From positions 744,001 to 808,000 of the forward strand of contig NZ_JHXX01000001.1 of the NCBI RefSeq assembly GCF_000621605.1: 64,000 nt of DNA, written 5' to 3'. Source of the DNA: Butyrivibrio sp. MC2021 (GTDB lineage Bacteria > Bacillota > Clostridia > Lachnospirales > Lachnospiraceae). The notes below the pieces were generated by a model. It saw only the letters and a list, made by a program, of their open reading frames with translations, did no database searches and was not told the DNA's origin. Position 1 is the stretch's first letter. Every line of letters starts with the position of its first letter. This document shows positions 50,869 to 60,767 of this stretch, piece after piece. Position numbers and translations under genes: made by a program.

Positions 50869-50924
50869 TTTATCTTTTGCTAACAAGATTATATTACGCT
50901 ATAATCTCGTTAGCAATAGCTAAC
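50869..50924 (-). promoter_or_regulatory. Iron-type operator-promoter module C (AraC gene)
   Basis: On the minus strand TTGCTA (50911-50916), 17 bases, TATAAT (50888-50893), with box GTTAGCAATAGCTAAC (50909-50924) on the -35 and a second box at 50869-50884. The plus strand also reads TTGCTA-17-TATAAT, so the element is an almost perfect palindrome that could fire in both directions. The plus-strand transcript would run antisense into the flavodoxin gene. Confidence 0.72.
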
Positions 50925-51013
50925 CAAAAGCAAGCACATTAAGAAAAGGCAAGAAAGAGTAGATTACCCTTCCCCGCCTTTTGTAGTGCTGATATAAATT
51001 TCGTGGATGCTCT

Positions 51014-51436
51014 TTATGCAAGTGCCATTCCAAGTGATCTGCACTCATCAAGCGCAGAATCATCCGGTGCATTGTTTGCGATCACACTGTCTGATGCAAG
51101 TACAGCTCCATCGCCCTTGCATCTGTCTTCCCAGTCTCTCATCCACTGGCCATCTCCCCAGCCATAAGAACCAAACAGGCCTATCTTCTTTCCTGAAAGT
51201 GCCCCCTCTACTGCTGTAAACATAGGATCAAACTCACTTTCCTCCAAAACCTCAGCTCCCATTGCGGGACATCCAAAGGCAATGCTGTCAAATCCGGAAA
51301 CCTTGTCTGCTCCGAATTCTGACGGATTAAAGAGTGTAACTTCTGCTCCTGCTCCCTTTGCACCATCTGCAACGGCACTTGCCATAGCCTCTGTGTTTCC
51401 TGTTCCGCTCCAATATACAACTGCTACTTTACTCAT
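51014..51436 (-). CDS. Flavodoxin
   Basis: A 140-residue short-chain flavodoxin: phosphate loop YWSGTGNTEAMASAV, then FGCPAMGAEVLEESEF and LFGSYGWGDGQWM with the FMN-stacking aromatics. Iron limitation commonly switches cells from ferredoxin to flavodoxin; here the iron-type box at 52339 is the nearest candidate control site upstream, separated by the enolase fragment. Strong SD (AAAGGAGGA) before ATG 51436. Confidence 0.95.
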   Translation of the reverse strand: MSKVAVVYWSGTGNTEAMASAVADGAKGAGAEVTLFNPSEFGADKVSGFDSIAFGCPAMGAEVLEESEFDPMFTAVEGALSGKKIGLFGSYGWGDGQWMRDWEDRCKGDGAVLASDSVIANNAPDDSALDECRSLGMALA

Positions 51437-51467
51437 ACTGATTTTTCCTCCTTTAGGTTGTTTTGCA

Positions 51468-52334
<867 letters not shown>

Positions 52335-52338
52335 TCAA

Positions 52339-52354
52339 GTTAGCAATTGCTAAC
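52339..52354 (-). promoter_or_regulatory. Iron-type box, perfect palindrome
   Basis: GTTAGCAATTGCTAAC is a perfect 16-bp palindrome, the best copy of the box in the window, 13 bases before the enolase fragment. A -35 (TTAGCA) is present in it as in the feo promoter, but the place of the -10 reads ATCATG and is occupied by the beginning of the fragment, so the promoter may be broken. Confidence 0.7.
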
Positions 52355-52436
52355 ACATGAAAGCTTAACATATCATTGTTGCTATTTCAATAATGTATAA
52401 GCTCCACATATGATAAGTTTTATCATGTATGATGGC

Positions 52437-52497
52437 CCCTGGGGACGGGGTTCGTGGTCCATTTATTGAAAATGGTCCCATAACCCCGTCCCCAGGG
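52437..52497. repeat. Palindromic GGACGGGGTT repeat, copy 3
   Basis: Arms beginning CCCTGGGGACGGGGTT and ending AACCCCGTCCCCAGGG with a central GGTCCATTTATTGAAAATGG. It lies 11 bases behind the stop of the 1508-residue surface protein and may serve as its terminator. Confidence 0.85.
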
Positions 52498-52507
52498 CTC
52501 TTATTTA

Positions 52508-55500
52508 TTATCTGTTTATCAATCTACCGTTCTCATCAAAGGTATATTTCTTTCCCCACTTCTTAATGGTCTCATTCTTAGCCAGACGTCCGTCCCCCTT
52601 GGCATAATAGGTTCCGTCCTCCAGTCTGATCCAATAAGACTTGGCAATTACACCATTTTCTTTACTGTAATAATCATTTCCATTGAAGGTGTTAAAGCCT
52701 GTAAGAAGCCTGCCATCCTCACCAAAGAGGTAGTCAGTACCCCATTTGGAAACAAGCATGTTCTTTGCAATAGTGCCGTCTTTAAGGGCATAGTATTTGA
52801 CGCCATCCATCTCAATGAAATTGCTCTTTACCATTGCTCCGTTCTTAAGTGCAAAGAAATATGTAACTCCATCTACTGCCTGGAATCCTGTAAGCTTTGT
52901 TCCGTCCTCTGTTACACAATATGTCTTTCCCCACTTGGTAACTAATTTAAGAACAACCGGCTGTGGCTGAGGTTCCTCCGGATCAACCTCTCCGGAACCA
53001 GCCTTGCCAAATACTGCCTTACCATCGGAAATCACCCATCTGTTAAGTCCGGAAGGGCCTTCGTTGTAGTAAATACTCATGATTCCGCCAAGTTCCTCGT
53101 CGGCAGCCTCAAGCTCTTTTACCACGTTGTCGATGTTATTGTTAAGAATGTCCGCAAATTCCTGACTTCCAATCTCCGCAGCAGTCTTGCCAAAGGTGAA
53201 ATCCTTGCTGCTTCCTGTGCCGTCAGCACCGGTGTAGACAGTCTCGATAACAACGCCATTCTCCACAAGCTTGGCATCAGAATTAAAGTAGCAATTCCTG
53301 TCGTAAGCAATATTGGCAATTCTTCCGTCCATTATTCCAATATCAATAGTCGGTCTATTGGAGGTAACATTTCCCATTGCATAGCAGTTATACTGGAAAG
53401 CGCCGGCCATACCTGTAAATCCGCCGATATGAACCTTATTATTGGTGTTTGCGGTTCCGTAAACATCCCCCAAGGTATAGCAGTTAGCAACTGTGATTCT
53501 GTTAGTAACACCAAACATACCACCGGCGTAAACATCGCCTTCTTCAGTAACGGCGCTGATAGTTACGTCTGTCCAGCTGTTGGTTACAGCACCTCTTAAC
53601 ATGCTGGCTGCAAGGCCTGCTCCGCGGCTTGCGATATCATCAGCCTTTACAGAGATTTTTCCTGTAACGCTGCAGTTATCAATAAACACACCGTTCTGTC
53701 CTGTGCCCACAAGACCTGCAGTATAAGTGTCGTAAAGTACCTCGTTATTAATATAGATATCTCTAAGATTTATGTTCTTAAGTTCAACCTTCAGAGTATC
53801 GTCGCCAAACAAAAGATTTGACTCGTAGTCGCCACCGGTAAATCCGAACATTGCCGCTGTATACTGGCTTGCAGGGTTTGTTCGCTCGCCGATCTTAAGG
53901 CCGGTGATAGTATAGTTTCCGCCATCAAAGCTTCCTCTGAAAGGATAAGCACTGTATAATACCGGGTCTCCCTTTATCTTTGCCTTAATAGCAAATCCAA
54001 TAGGTTTCCATTCTTTATCTGAAAGAACAATGTCTGCAGTCTGTCTGAAATACTTGCCTTCCCAGGTCTCATCCTCGCAGATGGCCTCTGCAACATAGCG
54101 AAGCTGCTCCTCATTGGCTACAAGGTAAGGATTTTCCCTGGTTCCGTCACCACCTGCAAACACAGAAGGATCACCGGCTCCGTAACCTGTTGTATCGCCG
54201 TAAATCGCCTTGTTCTTAGCTCTTGAAAGGGCACTTTCATACTTATCATTATCTTCTTTACTTCCGGTAAGAAGCTCTTCACTGGCCAAAGCTCCATCTT
54301 TTATCAGGATCTTAACTGTAACGGTAGCGGTATTGTCTCTTCCGTACCAGGTTCCATCCTGCATAACAAGAGGTTCTACCGGAACTATCTCCACCTCCGG
54401 CTGAACATATACTACTGTAGCGTTGTTGTCTGTCAGAACCACCTTGCCATCCCTGTATTCCCAGGTTCTGAGGGAATTCTCCGACAAGCCATACTTTGTG
54501 ATATCGATGGCAAAAGAACTAAAGTTGTCGTTAAGTTTGTCGGCTACAAGGCTGTAGGAATCTGTTCCGTAAGGCTCCAGGAAGTCTGAAACACCGCCCT
54601 CATAGGCAACACCTTCTTCATTTACGCCGCCTACAGTCTGTGTTCCGTAAGGCTGTATCTCTGCCTCTTTTCTACCTGCGATTGTTATAACACCGTTCTG
54701 ATCATAGTAGCACTGATATGCCTTACCGATTCCCGTGATCCATCCGGTTACTGCACCGGTATAGATACTGTAATGTTCTGATGTCATGTCACCGCTAACG
54801 TAGCAGTTTACGAGGCTGCCGGCATCAACACCTATAAGACCGCCAACAGAAGACATTCCTTCAATCTCGTTTTCAATGTCACGGGCCATACTTCCATAAT
54901 AAGTTCCGGTTGTATAGCAGTTTGCCACAAGACCTCTGTTGGTCATACCTGTGATACCACCTGAAGATGCAATGGATTCGCCGTATTCAACTGTGGCTCT
55001 GAGGTCCACATCGGTATGGCTATTTATGATTGCGCCCTTGTACTGGCGGGCTGCAATTCCTCCCACATATGCATTATTCTCGTGGGTTGTGGAATAAATT
55101 TTTCCCTGAACGTAGCAATTATCGATGATGGCGCCCTTTCTGGAGCTCTCGTCGGTAAGTCCTTGCATATATCCGGCAATTCCGCCTACAAAACTTGCGT
55201 CATCGCGGTAAACATACATTGCTACATCAGTCAGGTTAAGGTTTTTGACTACTGCATCCACACCAAGAGTTCCGAAAAATCCAAGAGAATTGGAGAAGTC
55301 TTCATAGTTTGTGCTAAGCTTTCTTGGACTATCCTCTGTTCCTTCTCTAAGTCCTGTAATGGTGTGTCCCTGTCCGTCAAAAGAGCCATTGAAGGCGAAT
55401 TCTGACTTTCCAACAGGTTCCCAGTTTGCAATATCGGAAATATCAATATCTTCCACAAGGACAACGTACTTGCCATCATAAAGGATCTCATTATCCAGAG

Positions 55501-57034
55501 AACCTGCGAAAGCCACAAGTTGCTCCTTGGTCGCTATTCTGAAAGGATCCTCTACTGATCCGTCGCCGCCCTCAAATATAGAGTCGTCGATCTCTGTTTC
55601 AAACCACTGCTCTCCTGCAGGTTTATAGGAATTTCTATCCTCACCCCACTGATAGAAAGTAAGTGAGTCATAAGCCTGATGAAGTCCGGCTATATTGCTG
55701 TTTAAGAGCTGAACCGATACCTCTTTTGCAGCCTCTTCATCAGTATTTCCTACAGGCTTAAGATCTGTTCCAACACTGTAATAATCAGCTGCTGCCCCGA
55801 AGGAATCAAGAACACCGAATACTGCTCCGGCGCTTCCTGCAGCCTTAACTTCCACTGAAGAAACCACATTTCTTGTATTACCCATGGCGTTGCCCAGGAT
55901 TCCGCCTGCCTGAACACTGTCACTTCCGCTTACTGTGACTGTTCCTGCTGCTGCGCTGTTAAGCACCAAGGCATTCATCTTGGATAGACCTGCTATGCCG
56001 CCAAAGTCTCCAACAATTCCTTCTGCAAGTTCAGCGTTAACGGAAACGTTGGATGAGCAGTTAAGAACCGATGACTTAAGCATCATGTTTCCTACGATTC
56101 CACCGGCTTCAACTGTGGCGGAATCAGATTTTATCTGCAGCTGCCCGTTAACATCGCAATGATCGATCACCGCAGATTTTTTTATATTTCCGGCTACCAG
56201 ACCCGCATACAGGCTATAATCACCGGTTGCTTCCACATATGCATTTTCAAGCTTCAGATCCTTTACTGTGGCGCCTGCACTAAGAACAGTAAAGAATCCC
56301 GCATTTGAGGCATTTTCTGCCTTTACCTTTGCATTGCTGATAGCATGACCGTTTCCGTCGAAGTTTCCCGCAAAGATACTGAAACCATCCTCTGTACCTA
56401 CGGCGTTGAAGTACTCAACTTCTGAAAGGTCGATATCATTTACAAGAGCCACATACTCACCGGCATAGGTAGTTCCCTCGTCAACATTCTGTGCGAATTT
56501 TTCAAGCTCGCTGACAGTGCCGATCTGATAAGGATCATCCCATGTACCTGAGCCCTGAATAACCACTTCCACAGGCTCCTCCGGGTTCTCCGCTGCTTCT
56601 TTAGCCTGTGCAAAAGCATCCTTAAGTGCCTCCTTGATACCATTTGAACTAACCGTTGCACCGCTTATTGTATCAATTCCATCAATTTCATCATAAGAAG
56701 GCTTAAGCTCGACAATCTTTGTCAAAAGAGCCTTTGCCTTTTCCCAGAAACTTGGAGTTTCCTTCTGGGATACTTCAGAAAGCTCAGAAACTCTTCCCTC
56801 ACTGATAGTAACTGAAAGAATGATATCACCTCTTTTACCGGCGCCTACACCTGTGTAAACGCCATCTTTGTAGGTGGATATATCTTCCGCCTCCAGTAGT
56901 TCAATAGCCTGGTCCTCATCGATCAGGATTTCTTCTGCCGATGTATCTACGTCAGCAGCCTGTACAATTGTGCACGGGAAAAACATAGATGCAGTCAGAG
57001 TGACTGCTCCGAAAACAGAAATAACTTTTTTCAT
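52508..57034 (-). CDS. Secreted flavinylated surface protein with GLUG-like and cell-wall-binding repeats
   Basis: A 1508-residue protein. A signal peptide (1-27, ending VQAAD) is followed by an FMN_bind domain (about 55-140) with DTISGATVS, which fits the ApbE flavinylation pattern DxxSGATxS; Thr127 would carry FMN. Three long modules follow, each opened by a GxGTxxxPYxI-type line (GSGTWDDPYQI near 163, GDGSVEDPFRI near 490, GDGTRENPYLV near 980) and filled with GLUG-like beta-helix repeats. A second, incomplete FMN_bind-like stretch lies near 905-960. The end has about six aromatic-glycine repeats (KWGKTY, GVKYYALKDG, GTYYAKGDG) like choline-binding-type wall anchors. The promoter has an iron-type box. 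A role in extracellular electron transfer or ferric reduction is inferred. Confidence 0.85.
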   Translation of the reverse strand: MKKVISVFGAVTLTASMFFPCTIVQAADVDTSAEEILIDEDQAIELLEAEDISTYKDGVYTGVGAGKRGDIILSVTISEGRVSELSEVSQKETPSFWEKAKALLTKIVELKPSYDEIDGIDTISGATVSSNGIKEALKDAFAQAKEAAENPEEPVEVVIQGSGTWDDPYQIGTVSELEKFAQNVDEGTTYAGEYVALVNDIDLSEVEYFNAVGTEDGFSIFAGNFDGNGHAISNAKVKAENASNAGFFTVLSAGATVKDLKLENAYVEATGDYSLYAGLVAGNIKKSAVIDHCDVNGQLQIKSDSATVEAGGIVGNMMLKSSVLNCSSNVSVNAELAEGIVGDFGGIAGLSKMNALVLNSAAAGTVTVSGSDSVQAGGILGNAMGNTRNVVSSVEVKAAGSAGAVFGVLDSFGAAADYYSVGTDLKPVGNTDEEAAKEVSVQLLNSNIAGLHQAYDSLTFYQWGEDRNSYKPAGEQWFETEIDDSIFEGGDGSVEDPFRIATKEQLVAFAGSLDNEILYDGKYVVLVEDIDISDIANWEPVGKSEFAFNGSFDGQGHTITGLREGTEDSPRKLSTNYEDFSNSLGFFGTLGVDAVVKNLNLTDVAMYVYRDDASFVGGIAGYMQGLTDESSRKGAIIDNCYVQGKIYSTTHENNAYVGGIAARQYKGAIINSHTDVDLRATVEYGESIASSGGITGMTNRGLVANCYTTGTYYGSMARDIENEIEGMSSVGGLIGVDAGSLVNCYVSGDMTSEHYSIYTGAVTGWITGIGKAYQCYYDQNGVITIAGRKEAEIQPYGTQTVGGVNEEGVAYEGGVSDFLEPYGTDSYSLVADKLNDNFSSFAIDITKYGLSENSLRTWEYRDGKVVLTDNNATVVYVQPEVEIVPVEPLVMQDGTWYGRDNTATVTVKILIKDGALASEELLTGSKEDNDKYESALSRAKNKAIYGDTTGYGAGDPSVFAGGDGTRENPYLVANEEQLRYVAEAICEDETWEGKYFRQTADIVLSDKEWKPIGFAIKAKIKGDPVLYSAYPFRGSFDGGNYTITGLKIGERTNPASQYTAAMFGFTGGDYESNLLFGDDTLKVELKNINLRDIYINNEVLYDTYTAGLVGTGQNGVFIDNCSVTGKISVKADDIASRGAGLAASMLRGAVTNSWTDVTISAVTEEGDVYAGGMFGVTNRITVANCYTLGDVYGTANTNNKVHIGGFTGMAGAFQYNCYAMGNVTSNRPTIDIGIMDGRIANIAYDRNCYFNSDAKLVENGVVIETVYTGADGTGSSKDFTFGKTAAEIGSQEFADILNNNIDNVVKELEAADEELGGIMSIYYNEGPSGLNRWVISDGKAVFGKAGSGEVDPEEPQPQPVVLKLVTKWGKTYCVTEDGTKLTGFQAVDGVTYFFALKNGAMVKSNFIEMDGVKYYALKDGTIAKNMLVSKWGTDYLFGEDGRLLTGFNTFNGNDYYSKENGVIAKSYWIRLEDGTYYAKGDGRLAKNETIKKWGKKYTFDENGRLINR

Positions 57035-57063
57035 TTGACCCCCCTAAACTTTTCATACTTTTT

Positions 57064-57100
57064 AATGCTACTCCATTCCATGAAGGAAATGGGTAGCATT
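57064..57100 (-). promoter_or_regulatory. 5' leader hairpin of the surface protein transcript
   Basis: AATGCTAC...GTAGCATT closes a long stem that continues with CCATT/AATGG and CC/GG around a small loop. Its outer end abuts the operator, so the transcript should begin at or inside the hairpin. Hairpins at the very 5' end often protect messages from decay. Confidence 0.55.
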
Positions 57101-57132
57101 GTTAGTATAGGCTAACGTTTTAGAGAGCACAA
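57101..57132 (-). promoter_or_regulatory. Iron-type operator and promoter of the surface protein gene
   Basis: On the minus strand TTGTGC (57127-57132), 17 bases, TATACT (57104-57109). The box GTTAGTATAGGCTAAC (57101-57116) covers the -10, unlike the other loci where it covers the -35. Confidence 0.65.
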
Positions 57133-57154
57133 TATGCATTATTGAGAATAATTA

Positions 57155-58147
57155 TCATGGAATCAAAGAAGGTATCACTTTCGTTTCTATAAACTCTACC
57201 CTGTCAAAGATCCTGGGCTTAAACGTTCCGGTCATACCAACTGATACAGCGTTTTCTTTGTTAATGTAAATTATGTTGCCACTGTCTCCGATGGCTGCGT
57301 AAACTTCTCTGTCGTCATAAGGCTTATACCACAGATATCCGTAGTTCATATTTCCCATTCTCTCGCCCAGTTTCTGACGTGGCATCAGCATTTCTTTTAT
57401 ATATTCTTCAGAGATGATCCTCTTACCGTCATACATTCCATTGTTAAGCACAAGTTCGCCAATAGTGGCCATGTCCTTTGCAGACATGCACAGTCCCCAG
57501 CCGGCGGTAACACTGTCCTGGGGATCCGTGTACCACTCATATCTTCTGGGATTCTTATTCATAAAGAAATCAAACTGATCCTCTTTAGAGCTGTCCCCAT
57601 GAGGAATCCTATCAGGAAGCCCCAGCGGTCTAAAAAGGTTCTCGTTGGCGAAATCTATACATTTCATCCCTGTAGCACTCTCTATTACTCCGGCCAGGAT
57701 CTGTATCCCAAGAGTAGCATACTTAAATTCACCGGTTATGCCCTTTCGGCCGCCAAGAAAGTCCAATACTGTCAGGGTCCAGTCCTGGGAAGTACACACC
57801 TTCTTCCAGGGCTCAGACTTGTACTTATACGGAGCCGTCATCGTAAGGAGATGTTTTACGGTCACATCATATATGGTTTTCTCTCCTCTTTTCACCGTGT
57901 AATCAGGGAAAAAATCCATAACAGGCCGGTCCACATCTCTGATAAATCCTTTATCCAGCGCAATACCGGCAAGTAACGCCATCACTCCCTTGGTTACTGA
58001 ATTGACATTCATCGCATCCAAAGTCTTAAAGCCGTGCCAGCAACCATCATATAAGGTTTCGCCCTCTCTCATCACATAAATCTGACAGATATTGCTCTCA
58101 TTTCCGTTACTCCGGGAAATAAAGCTATGCAATTGTTCTTTATTCAT
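57155..58147 (-). CDS. Serine hydrolase of the beta-lactamase / class C PBP family
   Basis: A 330-residue protein with the SxxK motif SVTKGVMALLAG near residue 50, YATLGIQ at the place of YxN near 145, and GDSGNIIYI at the HxG/KTG position. No signal peptide, so it is probably cytoplasmic. Such proteins are esterases, peptidases or carboxypeptidases more often than true beta-lactamases. It starts at ATG 58147. Confidence 0.85.
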   Translation of the reverse strand: MNKEQLHSFISRSNGNESNICQIYVMREGETLYDGCWHGFKTLDAMNVNSVTKGVMALLAGIALDKGFIRDVDRPVMDFFPDYTVKRGEKTIYDVTVKHLLTMTAPYKYKSEPWKKVCTSQDWTLTVLDFLGGRKGITGEFKYATLGIQILAGVIESATGMKCIDFANENLFRPLGLPDRIPHGDSSKEDQFDFFMNKNPRRYEWYTDPQDSVTAGWGLCMSAKDMATIGELVLNNGMYDGKRIISEEYIKEMLMPRQKLGERMGNMNYGYLWYKPYDDREVYAAIGDSGNIIYINKENAVSVGMTGTFKPRIFDRVEFIETKVIPSLIP

Positions 58148-58232
58148 TAGAAAAAGCCTCCTCTTAGAAAATTATCTGGACGTCCTAAGAAAAGGCTAAA
58201 GTAATTAAAAATTCTTTTCAAGTATTATTTTT

Positions 58233-59261
58233 TTAAACAATTTCTGTCATTTCAAGCAGAAGTCTTTCCGTATCATCCCATCCCAAGCAGGGATCTGTGA
58301 TTGATCTGCCGTATACCCCTTCTACGATTTTTTGTGAGCCCTCTTCTATGTAGCTTTCTATCATAACGCCCTTTACAAGCTTATTTATGTCAGAATCTGC
58401 TTTTCTTGAATTGAGAACATCTTTTACAATGTCAATCTGCTTTTTGAACTGCTTATTTGAGTTATTATGATTAGCATCCACAATAACAGCCGGATTGACA
58501 ATATTTCGCTGATCATAAAGAGATAGCAGCAAACGCAGATCGTCATATTGATAATTGGGTACGGACTGTCCCTGATCCGTCAAGCCGCCTCTCAGAACAC
58601 AGTGGGCAAGCTTATTTCCTGATGTCTTCACCTCATAGCCTCGGAAAATGAATGATTGCTCCTGCTGTGCTGCATAAACCGCGTTGAGCATGACATTTAA
58701 TGACCCACTGGTGGGATTCTTCATTCCTGTTGCTATACTGCAACCGCTGGCAGTCATTCTATGCTCCTGGCTTTCCACGGATCTGGCTCCCACAGCTACA
58801 TATGAGATAATATCTGATACATACTCCAGATTCTCGGGATAAAGCATTTCATCTGCGGCTGTCAGTCCGGACTCCTGTATTGCTCTTAATTGCAAACGCC
58901 TCATAGCAGAAAGTCCCAGACAATGATCTACCCTGCCGTTGGGATCAGGCTGTGAAATAAGCCCTTTATACCCAACACCTTTTGTTCTGGGTTTGCTGGT
59001 ATAAATTCGCGGAATTATCAAAAGCTTCTCTTTTACTGTATCATTTACCTTTGCAAGTCTGGAAACATAATCTATAACCGCATCTTCATTATCAGCAGAG
59101 CAGGGGCCTATAACCACCAGGAACTTGTCGCTCTTTCCCATTAAAACATCTGAAATCTGTTTATCGCGCTCAGCTTTTAATATGGCAAGTTTATCTGTTA
59201 AAGGAAACTTCTCACGGATTTCTTCAGGTGTAGGAAGCTTCTTCACACATTCGAAAGACAT
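58233..59261 (-). CDS. aroF: 3-deoxy-7-phosphoheptulonate synthase (DAHP synthase, class I)
   Basis: A 342-residue class I DAHP synthase: VVIGPCSADNEDAVIDYV, the PRIYTSKPRTKGVGYKGL segment, GARSVESQEHRM, IVDANHNNSNKQ and GVMIESYIEEGSQ, as in AroF/AroG/AroH. It condenses phosphoenolpyruvate and erythrose 4-phosphate, the first step of aromatic amino acid synthesis. No leader peptide or attenuator was seen. Which isozyme it corresponds to cannot be told, so the symbol is approximate. Confidence 0.93.
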   Translation of the reverse strand: MSFECVKKLPTPEEIREKFPLTDKLAILKAERDKQISDVLMGKSDKFLVVIGPCSADNEDAVIDYVSRLAKVNDTVKEKLLIIPRIYTSKPRTKGVGYKGLISQPDPNGRVDHCLGLSAMRRLQLRAIQESGLTAADEMLYPENLEYVSDIISYVAVGARSVESQEHRMTASGCSIATGMKNPTSGSLNVMLNAVYAAQQEQSFIFRGYEVKTSGNKLAHCVLRGGLTDQGQSVPNYQYDDLRLLLSLYDQRNIVNPAVIVDANHNNSNKQFKKQIDIVKDVLNSRKADSDINKLVKGVMIESYIEEGSQKIVEGVYGRSITDPCLGWDDTERLLLEMTEIV

Positions 59262-59362
59262 TTAAAAAACCTCGTTATTACTAAAAAAACATAATTACTT
59301 AACCGGAAATGGATAATAATTATATTCCAAAATCACCTTATTTTACAAGCCGGAAATCTGCA

Positions 59363-59425
59363 CTAAATGATTCTGCCAGTAATCTTCCCCACTGCGCCAC
59401 TTCCTATAAGCAATATGAGATTCAT
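59363..59425 (-). pseudogene. P-loop kinase-like gene start, truncated
   Basis: Behind a good ribosome binding site (TTGGAGGGAAAA) the frame reads MNLILLIGSGAVGK and stops after 20 codons. The beginning looks like the Walker A region of small AAA/P-loop kinase-like proteins. The rest of the gene is gone. It lies downstream of the chromate transporter genes in the same direction. Confidence 0.45.
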
Positions 59426-59455
59426 TTTTCCCTCCAACAGATAAAACTCCCGGAA

Positions 59456-60022
59456 TTACAGTCCATATACCGCCGCTCCCAAAACTGCAGAAAAAACTAT
59501 AAGCATAATGGGAGATATTTTCTTCTTCAAGCCTTTGCGCACTCCGAAATAAAGAGCTACCAAAATTATGGTTATGATCATTGGTCTTATATCACGAGTT
59601 TCATGAAATAACATAGGAATGCAGTTATTAAATATCATGTAGAAGCCTGTAGCAGAGATGATTCCAATGATACATGGCTTCAGCCCCCGCAGGATAGCTT
59701 GAAAATATTTATTTCCAAGCAGCTTTCTGAATATAACCATTATCAGCAATATGATAAAAAATGCGGGAAGTACAACGGCGAAAGTTGCCAGTATTCCCCC
59801 AAATAATCCGCCTTTGATGCTTCCTACATATGTCGCAAGGTTTACCATGATTGGCCCCGGTGTGCTCTCTCCTATGGCGATCATATTTGTTAAAGTTTCT
59901 TCGTCAAGCCACCCGTAAGAAAGCACCACATCCCTTATCAGCGGAATTGCCGCATATGCACCGCCAAAGGAGAACAATCCCACTGTCAAAAATCCTATAA
60001 AGAGTTCAATATAGATCATCAC
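59456..60022 (-). CDS. chrA: Chromate transporter, C-terminal half protein
   Basis: A 188-residue half-size CHR protein: LFSFGGAYAAIPLIRDVVLS, MIAIGESTPGPIMVNLATYVG and GGLFGGILATFAVVLPAFF, with about five helices. Its ATG overlaps the stop of the other half. Two-gene CHR transporters act together; chromate efflux is the known activity, sulfate or other oxyanions may be natural substrates. Confidence 0.9.
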   Translation of the reverse strand: MMIYIELFIGFLTVGLFSFGGAYAAIPLIRDVVLSYGWLDEETLTNMIAIGESTPGPIMVNLATYVGSIKGGLFGGILATFAVVLPAFFIILLIMVIFRKLLGNKYFQAILRGLKPCIIGIISATGFYMIFNNCIPMLFHETRDIRPMIITIILVALYFGVRKGLKKKISPIMLIVFSAVLGAAVYGL

Positions 60023-60609
60023 TTTTTACCGCCCTCCTTTGATGGTGCGCCCTGAATCATAAAAATTCCAAGGCTTATGACCGCAGCGATCAGCATAAGA
60101 AATACCGAAGAAAAGCTCCATGAAAAAAAGCTGATCAAAGTCATCACAACAAAAGAGCATATCAGAATGACGCAGGGAACAATCTTCTTTTTCATCTTTA
60201 TGAACATATTTATTCCCGCATCGAGAATCAGAATTCCCACTGCAATTCGAATGCCTTTAAATGCATTAGCTATCCAAATAATCTCCAGAAAGTTATCCAA
60301 AAACCTGGAAATCAGATAAATGATGATAAATGAAGGCAATGTGACACCAAAAGTGGCTGCTATAGCGCCCTTTATTCCCATCTTCTTGTAGCCCACATAG
60401 GTGGCGCAGTTGATGGCAATCGGTCCGGGGGTGGATTCTGCAATCACCGTAATATCCATCATTTCTTCATGGTTGATCCATTTCTTTTGCTCCACGCAAA
60501 TATTCTCTATCAGCGAAATCATCGCATATCCACCGCCAAAGGTGAACAGTCCTATCTTTGCAAAGGTTAAAAATATGGTCATTAACATTTGTTTTGATAT
60601 GTCTCCCAT
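60019..60609 (-). CDS. chrA: Chromate transporter, N-terminal half protein
   Basis: A 196-residue half-size CHR protein: IGLFTFGGGYAMISLIENI, VIAESTPGPIAINCATYVGYK and IKGAIAATFGVTLPSF. It forms a pair with the downstream half gene. Start ATG 60609 with a weak upstream site. Confidence 0.9.
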   Translation of the reverse strand: MGDISKQMLMTIFLTFAKIGLFTFGGGYAMISLIENICVEQKKWINHEEMMDITVIAESTPGPIAINCATYVGYKKMGIKGAIAATFGVTLPSFIIIYLISRFLDNFLEIIWIANAFKGIRIAVGILILDAGINMFIKMKKKIVPCVILICSFVVMTLISFFSWSFSSVFLMLIAAVISLGIFMIQGAPSKEGGKK

Positions 60610-60669
60610 TCTTCTTTATAAATCAATAGAATAACAGCCCCGGGCGGCATGCACAATAGCTATAAAAAT

Positions 60670-60754
60670 CTGGTATTACTAAAATAATTAAATCTGACTA
60701 TTTTATTATTACCAGTTTTGGGACTATATTCTTTATCATAGCAAAGCGATAAAG
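60670..60754 (+). promoter_or_regulatory. Leader of the pyridoxal kinase unit with two inverted repeats
   Basis: CTGGTATTACTAAAATA (60670-60686) faces its imperfect complement at 60699-60715. Further on CTTTATC (60731-60737) faces GATAAAG (60748-60754), and the latter arm overlaps the ribosome binding site AAAGGAG. The first could be an operator, the second could mask translation. No riboswitch class I know fits. Confidence 0.4.
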
Positions 60755-60767
60755 GAGCAAAGAGCAT

